64,000 bases of DNA from Flavobacteriaceae bacterium. GTDB taxonomy: Bacteria > Bacteroidota > Bacteroidia > Flavobacteriales > Flavobacteriaceae. The notes under the pieces were generated by a model. It made no database searches and had not been told where the DNA came from. It was given only the letters and a program-made list of their open reading frames with translations. The DNA lies in NCBI GenBank assembly GCA_027082925.1, contig JALWTD010000018.1, positions 1 to 64,000 on the forward strand, read 5' to 3'. This document shows positions 43,358-50,991 of this stretch, in pieces (within the stretch, counting starts at the first letter, position 1; every line of letters begins with the position of its first letter). A program made the position numbers and the translations under genes.

Positions 43358-44413
43358 ATGAATTTACAAAAACAAAATTTTGCAAACTTGAAGAATAGTA
43401 AAGTAGTGAGTAGGACAATTAAAATGTTAGGATTAGTAGCCATAATTTCATTTGCTAGTTGTAAAACAGATAACGACACAGATATCTTAGGAGTACAACC
43501 AAATGGTGCAGCTTTAGTAAGTCGTTTTGAAACCAACAGACAAGATGCATTGCAAGAATTTACATTAGATGCAGCAACTGGAGGTGTTATAACAGGAAGT
43601 CAAGGAACACAGGTTACATTTGCACCAAACTCTTTTGGGTTAAACGGAACTCCGGTAACAGGAAATGTAACAGTAAAATTAATTGAAATATACGATAAAG
43701 CTTCTATGCTTCTTCAAAACAAATCTACCTTAGGTCAACGATTTACAGGAGAAAAAGAAGCTCTAAAATCTGCAGGTGAGTTTTTTATTGCCGCAGAACA
43801 AGGAGGAACCGATTTAGAACTTTTAGCAATGGCAAATGTGACAAGCCGACCTGTTGATATCCCTAATATTGATGGAGGTATGAAAGTTTTTAGAAGTGGA
43901 GATGGAATAGATAATGATTGTGACGGTATAAACGGTACTTGCGATTGGGTGGAAGCAGATGAAAATGGTGACGGTGTTAATGATGATGTTCAAATTAGAG
44001 ATGGGCAAGGTGCTGCAGGAGAATTCGCATCGTATACTTATGATATAGGAAGTTTTGGTTGGACAAATTTAGACAGATGGTACAGTTATACAGGAGCAAA
44101 AACAGAATTATTTATTGATGTTCCAGATGGATTTAATCAAGATAATTGTGCAGTGTACTTGTCATACGATGGAGAGCCAACAGCTTTAGCAAGAATGGAT
44201 GTTTGGGACTCAAACTTAGAAATGTTTACAGAGCACTACGGATTAATACCAATAGGTTTACAAGTACACATTATTATGGTTGCTGAAATTGATGGACAAT
44301 TAAATTATGCAATACAAGGAACAACAATAGTTGATAACCACGTAGAAGTAATCTCAAGCTTAAGTCCAATATCTCAACCAGACTTAGAGAATTTAATTAA
44401 CGGATTGCCATAA
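43358..44413 (+). CDS. Lipoprotein with acidic calcium-binding-type repeats
   Basis: 351 residues. An unusually long basic N-region (1-22) precedes the hydrophobic core and lipobox FASC (Cys35). Residues about 80-125 (GTQVTFAPNSFGLNG, NVTVKLIEIYDKASML) look like a ZU5-like beta domain. An acidic stretch (182-210) holds DNDCDG and DENGDGVNDD, the pattern of thrombospondin-3/dockerin-type calcium sites, with a possible Cys188-Cys195 disulfide. It is divergent from the ECF sigma gene and starts the forward cluster with the PKD, CHAT and retropepsin genes. No known family; probably a surface or periplasmic sensor or substrate of the system. Confidence 0.7.
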   Translation: MNLQKQNFANLKNSKVVSRTIKMLGLVAIISFASCKTDNDTDILGVQPNGAALVSRFETNRQDALQEFTLDAATGGVITGSQGTQVTFAPNSFGLNGTPVTGNVTVKLIEIYDKASMLLQNKSTLGQRFTGEKEALKSAGEFFIAAEQGGTDLELLAMANVTSRPVDIPNIDGGMKVFRSGDGIDNDCDGINGTCDWVEADENGDGVNDDVQIRDGQGAAGEFASYTYDIGSFGWTNLDRWYSYTGAKTELFIDVPDGFNQDNCAVYLSYDGEPTALARMDVWDSNLEMFTEHYGLIPIGLQVHIIMVAEIDGQLNYAIQGTTIVDNHVEVISSLSPISQPDLENLINGLP

Positions 44414-44439
44414 ACCCCGCATAGTTAGGCAGTAAGAGT

Positions 44440-44469
44440 AACTCTTCATTCTTTATTGAATGGAGAGTT
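44440..44469 (+). other. Stem-loop between the lipoprotein and PKD-protein genes
   Basis: A 12-bp stem with one G-U pair (44440-44451 with 44458-44469), 6-base loop. No T run follows, so it may be an RNA-stabilising hairpin or weak attenuator and not a simple terminator. Confidence 0.5.
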
Positions 44470-44504
44470 GCTACGTATTAAGTAAGAAGTATCTTTTTAA
44501 GATA

Positions 44505-44531
44505 TATATTTGAATGCTTTTTTTATATTTG
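44505..44531 (+). promoter_or_regulatory. Tandem -7 promoter elements before the PKD-barrel gene
   Basis: Two TATATTTG copies (44505-44512 and 44524-44531), each a perfect TAnnTTTG, precede the ATG at 44549. They show that the PKD-CHAT-retropepsin genes can be transcribed by the housekeeping sigma factor as well as from upstream. Confidence 0.55.
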
Positions 44532-44548
44532 TTACAAAAGGAATTATT

Positions 44549-46546
44549 ATGATAAGGAGTACGATATGTTTTTTAAGTATTTTAGTTTCACAATTTTTGT
44601 GGGGACAGCAAATAGAAAATGATACTATTACTAGAACCGCAAGAATAAACTATAAGGTAAACAATAACAAAGTATTACTTAGCCCAGAAACACCACCGTT
44701 AAATCAAATTGCCGGAGCCCCAAAAGCATTCTATACTTATTTTTGGGAATTTGGAGATGGCGCTTATAGTTTTGAGAAAGAACCAACTCACGTTTATAAC
44801 GAAAAGGGAAACTATAAAGTGTTGTTATCTGTAACAAACAATTACGACGATGGTAAGCCCCCAACAACTCGCCCAAAAGAAGTTGCTATTAATACGTTAA
44901 CTTTTGACAACTCTGAGAACGAAAAACATCATTTACTTACAGCCTACAATGGTTTTCGATTGCAGATTAATAGAGATCCGGTACCTGAAGAAGACATGCA
45001 ATTTTTATTGAGTTACGGAAATCAAAAAGAATATCCTACCGGAGGTAAAATTTACCTATTTTTTAACGAAAAAAAGTATAAAACAAAAAATTTTGATTTG
45101 GTAGATGTTAGGTTATATCATAACGAATATGAAGTCCAAGAAGAGACCTTTGCAGTAAATTCAAAAAAGATTTCAAAAGAAGATTTTATTAGATCTACCG
45201 GAGTTTCTACCTTTTTAGACAAAAAGCTGTTGGTAGCAGATACGCTTAAACAAAATTTACCACTTACTTTAGAAGAAGCTAAAATGACGTATCAAGATTA
45301 TAAAGCGTACAGTTTTGATGATTTAAAACCGGGAGAAGAACGTACTATGTTTTTCACATTTAAAACAACTCCAGAAATGCTAAAGGATACGAGTGCCGTT
45401 ATAACTATTAGAAGTATTTATGTGCTTGAACGAGGAAGCGATACTCACAAAGTAAGAACAAAAGAAATGGAAATTGTAACCTCTCATGACCCAAATAAAA
45501 TGGCTGTTTATGATACGCGTTTAAATTATAGGTTGGTACGATTTAAAAGGTTAAAGTACAAAGTTCGTTTTCAAAACAATGGAGAAGGACCGGCTAGACT
45601 TATAAAATTAAATGTAGATATCCCTGAGATGCTTGATAAATACTCTTTAAAAATATTAGACATGTACCCAAAATGTCCAATTTGTCCAGATGGCAAAGAG
45701 GTTTCATACAGTTGTATAGACACCATATTTAGTGCAAATCAAATATCATTTCAGTTTAAAAATATTTATTTACCAGGAACAGCACAAAAGGGAGTGCATG
45801 AAAAAGATTCAACAAAAGGTTTTGTTAAATACTCTCTAAAGTTTGGGAAAGATTTCCATAAAAAAACATCTAAAAGTAAAACAGAAATTATTTTTGATAA
45901 AAATGATCCTATAATAACAAATACATCCACTTCTAGATTTTCTCCAGGAATATCTATAGGAATTAAAACAGGGTATAATAGTTATTTAAATTTAAAAAAC
46001 TCTGAAAGTTATTTTGTAGGAGCAACAATATCTCCTTATAAATCGTATAAAAAATACCTACAAGCAGAACTTATGATAGGAACACATAAATTTTCTGATT
46101 TTAGCACTTTAAGCGAACCACTAGGAATTGTGCATTTACCAACGGGAGTTACAATAGATAGCGCTATAAGAATTGACGAGATAACCAGTAGTACAAGTAA
46201 ATTGAATATAGATGTTGTGCCAATATCATTTAGGTACAATTTAAATGGCGTTGTAGGTGTAGGTGTAGGAACTCAATTTTCGTTTGATATTTCTAACGAA
46301 GTAAAAAATGCAGTAACATCAAATTATTTTACATATTTTGGTGATGTTGTTGGAGATCCTATAGATGCCTTAAACACCCAAACTACAACTACGTCTAACA
46401 CATCGTTTAGCGATATTCGGTATGGTGTGTTTGGTGACATTACTGTTGGAGCTTCAAGAATTGGTCCTAGCTTAGGTGTACGTTATATTTATAATTTTGT
46501 AACACCGCATTCTCAGCTTCATTTTTATGCGATATGGAAAATATAA
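44549..46546 (+). CDS. PKD-domain surface protein with C-terminal beta-barrel-like region
   Basis: 665 residues from the ATG at 44549, chosen because the upstream extension runs through two promoter cores and this Met begins a good signal peptide (ending LWGQ, about 20). A PKD domain spans about 35-115 (YFWEFGDGAYSFEKEPTHVYNE). A DUF7619-like segment is marked by SHDPNK and KYKVRFQNNGEGPARL (about 315-360). CPICPDG with a later Cys (about 375-390) suggests a disulfide or metal site. From about 460 to the end the sequence alternates like an outer-membrane barrel (SIGIKTGYNSYL … LHFYAIWKI). Probably an outer-membrane component of the ECF/CHAT system; function unknown. The CHAT gene follows after 9 bases. 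Confidence 0.7.
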   Translation: MIRSTICFLSILVSQFLWGQQIENDTITRTARINYKVNNNKVLLSPETPPLNQIAGAPKAFYTYFWEFGDGAYSFEKEPTHVYNEKGNYKVLLSVTNNYDDGKPPTTRPKEVAINTLTFDNSENEKHHLLTAYNGFRLQINRDPVPEEDMQFLLSYGNQKEYPTGGKIYLFFNEKKYKTKNFDLVDVRLYHNEYEVQEETFAVNSKKISKEDFIRSTGVSTFLDKKLLVADTLKQNLPLTLEEAKMTYQDYKAYSFDDLKPGEERTMFFTFKTTPEMLKDTSAVITIRSIYVLERGSDTHKVRTKEMEIVTSHDPNKMAVYDTRLNYRLVRFKRLKYKVRFQNNGEGPARLIKLNVDIPEMLDKYSLKILDMYPKCPICPDGKEVSYSCIDTIFSANQISFQFKNIYLPGTAQKGVHEKDSTKGFVKYSLKFGKDFHKKTSKSKTEIIFDKNDPIITNTSTSRFSPGISIGIKTGYNSYLNLKNSESYFVGATISPYKSYKKYLQAELMIGTHKFSDFSTLSEPLGIVHLPTGVTIDSAIRIDEITSSTSKLNIDVVPISFRYNLNGVVGVGVGTQFSFDISNEVKNAVTSNYFTYFGDVVGDPIDALNTQTTTTSNTSFSDIRYGVFGDITVGASRIGPSLGVRYIYNFVTPHSQLHFYAIWKI

Positions 46547-46555
46547 CAAAATAAT

Positions 46556-49240
46556 ATGCTAAAAAAGGCACTATTTTATGTTTTTGTCTTTTCAAAACTT
46601 ATTGCATTTGCTCAAAAAGAAGATGTAAATTTTACAAAAAAGATAGACTCGCTAAAACAACGAGATAATTTAGCAGAATTCATCTATGTTCATTTAGATA
46701 AGTTTGCAGAGAACCCTTCTGCAAAACAGCTAAGTATTTTCTCAAACCTTCTTTCTGAACTATGGAGAAGACCTTCTTCTAACAACGAAAAAACAGCTGA
46801 AGTCTATTTATATGTTAACTATGCCTACTATCTAAAAAAATACGGATTCATAAATAAATCGATACGCAATTATGAAAAGGCGTACGAATCGTATAAAAAA
46901 TACAAGCTGCATAATTTTGATATTATCGAGTTTTGCCTAAAACCTTTGGCTAACAACTACACAAGGTTGGGCGATGTTGATAGGGCAGAGGATATCTTAA
47001 AAATTACAATTGAAAAAGCCCAAAAGCAAAAAAATGAAAGTCAAGTAATTTCGGGCTATTTTAACTTGGCTGCTGCTTTTAGAACCAAAGGAAATTTTGA
47101 AGGAGCTATTAAGCATTTAGAAACAGCCTTAAAACGAAGTAAATCTACGCAGTTTAAAGCTAAAATTTTAGCAGACATTGCGCTAAATTATTTAATGCTT
47201 AAAGCATACGATAAGGCAATTAAAACAGTGCATAAATCAAGTAAATTTAATCGTAAAAAGGAGAAGCCAATTACGCTAACAAATGCCAAAACACTTGGTA
47301 TGTGCTTTATGCAAAAAGAAGAAACAGCAAAAGCGTTACAGCATTTAACAAAGGCGTTAAAATACGCCAAAGAAGTTTTTGGAAATTACGATAGAGAGGT
47401 AGCTAAAATTTACAATCTTATTGCAAATGTGTACAAAAAAGAGAGGAAACTTGATTTGGCGCTAACCTATTTTCAAAAAGCAATAACAACACTTCTGCCC
47501 AATTTTATCCCTAAAACAATTATTGAAAATCCTTCTAACAACTATTTTTATCCCGAAAACACGCTTAAAGAAGCTTTAGACGGAAGGGCTTCCGTTTTTA
47601 TTTTAAAGGAAGATTACGAACAGGCACTTAAAAATTTTGAGCTTGCTTTTGCTGTTGAAGAAGAATTAAGAGCTACGTATTTAACACAAAATGCAAAATT
47701 AGTTCAGCAGCAAGAAAATAGAGATAGAAGCGAAAAGTGTATTGAATTGTGCTATTATTTATTTCAAAAAACCGGAGCTAAAAATTGGATTGAAAAAGGG
47801 TTCAATTTTTCAGAACAATCAAAAGCGGTTGTATTGAGAGAAGCAAAAGAATACAACGCTGTAAATTCTTCAAAAACCGACCAGCTTTTCGCTGTTGAGA
47901 AGAAATTACTTTTTCAAAAAGCACAACTTAATAAGCGTATAGTTTTAGAAGAACTAAAGCCTAAGGAAACCATAAATGTGGTTCAGTTGGCAGCACTTGT
48001 TGAAGAGCGAAACGAGGTCCTTCATTCCTTACAATTAATAAAAACACAGCTTTCTGAAAAATACCCAAATTTAAAATTAAACTTAAAGGAAATAACCGTT
48101 AATCAAGTAAAAAAACAGCTTCTTAAAACAAGAGAAACACAATTGATTACTTATTTTGATGGTAAAAATGAAGTGTTTGTTTTTTCTATTTCTAAAGAAG
48201 AAACAATAGCCATGTATAAAATTATTAAAGACGATGTTTTTACCAATGTATTAAAACAATTGTTACATCTTTTTTCAGAAGAGAGAGGTACTGCCATACA
48301 AAATAATGTAACAGCATATACTCAACTAGCATTTGATTTGTATGACAAATTATTACCAAAAAAATTGAAGAAAAACGTGATTATTGTGCCAGACGGTCTT
48401 ATTTCTTTTATTCCGTTTGATGCGTTAATAACAAAAAACACACCAATAACTAATTTTGAAAAACTACCATACCTTATAAAAACACACAAAATAAGCTATG
48501 CTTATTCCACGGCTATTTTATTAAAGAACTCACAAAATCGTAGTTTGCATAAAAGCGAAGATAAATTTATTGGTTTTTTCCCTGTTTTTGAAGGAAATCA
48601 CAGAGGTTTAACAGCACTAAAGTACACTTTAAAAGAAGCCGAAAGCATTAAAAAGTTAATGGAAGAAACATTTTTAATTTCTAATGAGGCTACAAAATTA
48701 GCTTTTACCCAAGAAGCTGCTAATTATCAAATAATACATTTATCTACTCATGCAACAGCAGGAGATTACAATATACCACCAGCTATTGAATTTTTTGACG
48801 AAACACTCTATTTGCCAGAAATATACGGATATAACTTACATGCCGATTTGTTAGTTTTAAGTGCTTGTGAAACAGGTATAGGGATGGTTAGAAAAGGGGA
48901 AGGAGCTATGAGTTTAGCTAGAGGTTTTTCGTATGCAGGAGTTAAAAATTTAATAGTTTCACTATGGAAAGTAAACGATAAGTCAACAAAAACAGTTTTA
49001 ACAACGTTTTATAAATCTTATGCAAAGGGCAGTAGTAAATCGCAAGCATTGCATAACTCAAAATTAAGTTATTTAAAAAACACTTCTATTTCGCCTCAAA
49101 AAAAATCACCGTATTATTGGGCCGGATTTGTATATATTGGAGAAACTACCAACCAAGAGCAGCATACCTATTTTGTTTTTTGGATACTGACTGTTTTCGC
49201 TCTTGCAATTGGGAGTTATTTACGTTTAAAAAAGCATTAG
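46556..49240 (+). CDS. Periplasmic TPR-CHAT caspase-like protease, C-terminally membrane-anchored
   Basis: 894 residues. A signal peptide (LIAFAQ, about 20) sends it to the periplasm. Repeated TPR units run from about 75 to 380 (for example SQVISGYFNLAAAFRTKGNF, SLLPNF region). A helical linker follows (about 440-540), then a CHAT domain (about 580-860). The caspase-type dyad is intact: His732 in HLSTHATA and Cys771 in LSACETG, with the family motif GVKNLIVSLWKVND. A single helix near the end (about 872-889, FVFWILTVFALAIGSYL) anchors it. CHAT proteases cleave specific partner proteins; the nearby anti-sigma TPR protein or the lipoprotein are plausible targets. Tightly linked to the PKD gene (9 bases) and the retropepsin gene (21 bases). 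Confidence 0.9.
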   Translation: MLKKALFYVFVFSKLIAFAQKEDVNFTKKIDSLKQRDNLAEFIYVHLDKFAENPSAKQLSIFSNLLSELWRRPSSNNEKTAEVYLYVNYAYYLKKYGFINKSIRNYEKAYESYKKYKLHNFDIIEFCLKPLANNYTRLGDVDRAEDILKITIEKAQKQKNESQVISGYFNLAAAFRTKGNFEGAIKHLETALKRSKSTQFKAKILADIALNYLMLKAYDKAIKTVHKSSKFNRKKEKPITLTNAKTLGMCFMQKEETAKALQHLTKALKYAKEVFGNYDREVAKIYNLIANVYKKERKLDLALTYFQKAITTLLPNFIPKTIIENPSNNYFYPENTLKEALDGRASVFILKEDYEQALKNFELAFAVEEELRATYLTQNAKLVQQQENRDRSEKCIELCYYLFQKTGAKNWIEKGFNFSEQSKAVVLREAKEYNAVNSSKTDQLFAVEKKLLFQKAQLNKRIVLEELKPKETINVVQLAALVEERNEVLHSLQLIKTQLSEKYPNLKLNLKEITVNQVKKQLLKTRETQLITYFDGKNEVFVFSISKEETIAMYKIIKDDVFTNVLKQLLHLFSEERGTAIQNNVTAYTQLAFDLYDKLLPKKLKKNVIIVPDGLISFIPFDALITKNTPITNFEKLPYLIKTHKISYAYSTAILLKNSQNRSLHKSEDKFIGFFPVFEGNHRGLTALKYTLKEAESIKKLMEETFLISNEATKLAFTQEAANYQIIHLSTHATAGDYNIPPAIEFFDETLYLPEIYGYNLHADLLVLSACETGIGMVRKGEGAMSLARGFSYAGVKNLIVSLWKVNDKSTKTVLTTFYKSYAKGSSKSQALHNSKLSYLKNTSISPQKKSPYYWAGFVYIGETTNQEQHTYFVFWILTVFALAIGSYLRLKKH

Positions 49241-49261
49241 ATTTGCGCTAAATTTTATTTA

Positions 49262-49717
49262 ATGAAATTAAAGAATATTCTTTTTAGAAAGAGATACACA
49301 AAAATAAAACTCAAAAAAATTAACACAAATCACTTTGTGTTAAAGCTGACCATTAACGGTGTGAAAGGAAAATTTATTTTAGATACAGGAGCTTCAAATT
49401 CGTGTATTGACGCTACGCTAATTCAAAAATTTAAATTAAAAAATGTAGAAGATTCTGAAACAAAAGCTGCAGGAGCAGGAGCAACAGGAATGGAAACAAA
49501 AGTATCTCTTAAAAACAGCTTGGAAATAAATAAGTGGGAGTACTTTAATTTTACACTAATCTTGTTAGACTTTAGTCATGTAAACAACGCATTAACTGAA
49601 CATAATTCTAAAAAAGTACAAGGAATAATAGGAGCTGATATTTTAGAAAAAGGAGCAGCTATAATAGACTATAAAAAGAAATGCTTGTACTTAAAAAAGC
49701 TTATTTATAAATATTAA
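49262..49717 (+). CDS. Retropepsin-like aspartic protease (clan AA)
   Basis: 151 residues, no signal peptide, basic N-terminus (about 1-20). The active-site motif DTGAS (Asp41) follows KGKFIL, and the second family motif GIIGADIL occurs near residue 120, as in single-domain retropepsins that act as dimers. Bacterial relatives are little studied. Its place as last gene in the operon after the CHAT protease suggests that two unrelated proteases work in one pathway. Without a signal peptide it should act in the cytoplasm, or be tethered by its basic end. A bidirectional terminator follows at once. Confidence 0.85.
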   Translation: MKLKNILFRKRYTKIKLKKINTNHFVLKLTINGVKGKFILDTGASNSCIDATLIQKFKLKNVEDSETKAAGAGATGMETKVSLKNSLEINKWEYFNFTLILLDFSHVNNALTEHNSKKVQGIIGADILEKGAAIIDYKKKCLYLKKLIYKY

Positions 49718-49748
49718 AAAACGTCAAGCAATTTGCTTGACGTTTTTT
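49716..49748. terminator. Bidirectional terminator between the retropepsin gene and sucB
   Basis: A 14-bp stem (49716-49729 with 49735-49748) including CGTCAAGC/GCTTGACG, 5-base loop, with A and T runs on both sides. It overlaps the last bases of the retropepsin stop codon. Confidence 0.92.
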
Positions 49749-49750
49749 AT

Positions 49751-50956
49751 TTAAAGTTCTAAGGCTTTTTTAGGATTGTTATCCATTAAAATTTCTATAG
49801 GATTTTCCAGCGCTTCTTTAACAGCAACTAAAAATCCGACAGACTCTCTTCCGTCAATAATTCTGTGATCGTACGATAAGGCAACATACATAATAGGTCT
49901 AATTACAATTTCGCCATTTATTGCAACCGGCCTTTCAACAATGTTATGCATACCTAAAATACCACTTTGAGGAGGATTTATAATAGGTGTAGATAACATA
50001 GATCCAAAAACTCCACCGTTGGTTATCGTAAAAGTACCTCCGGTCATCTCATCTACGGTAATTTGTCCATCTCTAGCTCTTATAGCCAACCGTTTTACTT
50101 CACTTTCTACACCTCTAAAGGTTAAATTTTCAGCATTTCTAATGACAGGAACCATAAGCCCTTTTGGGCCAGAAACAGCAATAGAAATATCTTGAAAGTC
50201 ATGTGTAATTTTATAATCACCATCAATCATAGAGTTTACATCAGGATACATTTTTAGAGCTCTTACTACAGCTAGTGTGAAGAAACTCATAAAACCTAAT
50301 CCAACACCATGTTTGGCTTTAAAATCTTCTTTAAATTCTTTTCTTAAGTCAAAAATAGGCTTCATATCTACTTCGTTAAAAGTAGTAAGCATAGCCGTTT
50401 CATTTTTTACAGAAACCAATCGTTGTGCTACTTTTCTACGAAGCATAGAAAGTTTTTTACGTTCAGATGTGCGTGCACCTCCGGCAGGAGTTCCCATACT
50501 TGGAACTGCCTTTACAGCATCATCTTTTGTAATTCGTCCGTCTTTACCTGTGCCTTTAATTTCTGTTGGGTCAATTCCCTTTTCATCTAAAATCTTCTTC
50601 GCTGCAGGTGAAGCACTACCGCTTGCGTAGGTGGTTTTTGTTTCGGTAGGTTTTGTTTCTGCAACCGGCGTGTCTGTTTTAGAAGCTTCTTTTTTGCTTT
50701 CAGTACCTTCAGGTTTTTTAGCGTCTAGGTCAATTAAGCAAACAACTGCTCCAACCGCAACGGCATCTCCTTCTTCGGCTTTAAGGGTTATAATACCGCT
50801 TTCTTCGGCAGGAAGTTCTAGAGTAGCTTTGTCAGAATCTACTTCGGCAATAGGTTGATCTTTTTCTACATAATCACCGTCTTCTACAAGCCACGTTGCA
50901 ATTTCTACTTCTGTGATTGATTCTCCCGGAGAGGGAACTTTCATTTCTAAAATCAT
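49751..50956 (-). CDS. sucB: 2-oxoglutarate dehydrogenase E2, dihydrolipoyl succinyltransferase
   Basis: 401 residues. The lipoyl domain (about 1-77) has the lipoylated Lys in [10 protein letters not shown]. An Ala/Pro/Thr-rich linker, the E1/E3-binding domain (about 112-150; [13 protein letters not shown]) and the catalytic domain (about 170-401) with [10 protein letters not shown] follow. Core subunit of the complex that makes succinyl-CoA in the TCA cycle. It follows sucA by 35 bases. The E3 gene (lpd) is not in the window. Confidence 0.96.
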   Translation of the reverse strand: MILEMKVPSPGESITEVEIATWLVEDGDYVEKDQPIAEVDSDKATLELPAEESGIITLKAEEGDAVAVGAVVCLIDLDAKKPEGTESKKEASKTDTPVAETKPTETKTTYASGSASPAAKKILDEKGIDPTEIKGTGKDGRITKDDAVKAVPSMGTPAGGARTSERKKLSMLRRKVAQRLVSVKNETAMLTTFNEVDMKPIFDLRKEFKEDFKAKHGVGLGFMSFFTLAVVRALKMYPDVNSMIDGDYKITHDFQDISIAVSGPKGLMVPVIRNAENLTFRGVESEVKRLAIRARDGQITVDEMTGGTFTITNGGVFGSMLSTPIINPPQSGILGMHNIVERPVAINGEIVIRPIMYVALSYDHRIIDGRESVGFLVAVKEALENPIEILMDNNPKKALEL

Positions 50957-50991
50957 CTCTTTAATTTTTAGTCTTTTTAGACGAATTTTTA

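Noticed and set aside
46556-49240. TPR-CHAT protein as part of a type III-E CRISPR (Craspase) system
   Set aside because: No Cas gene or repeat array is in the window, and the protein has a signal peptide and membrane anchor, so it cannot meet a cytoplasmic effector.
50277-50858. Two plus-strand open frames inside sucB
   Set aside because: They mirror the Ala/Pro/Thr-rich linker and catalytic domain of sucB on the other strand; no start context and no recognisable product.
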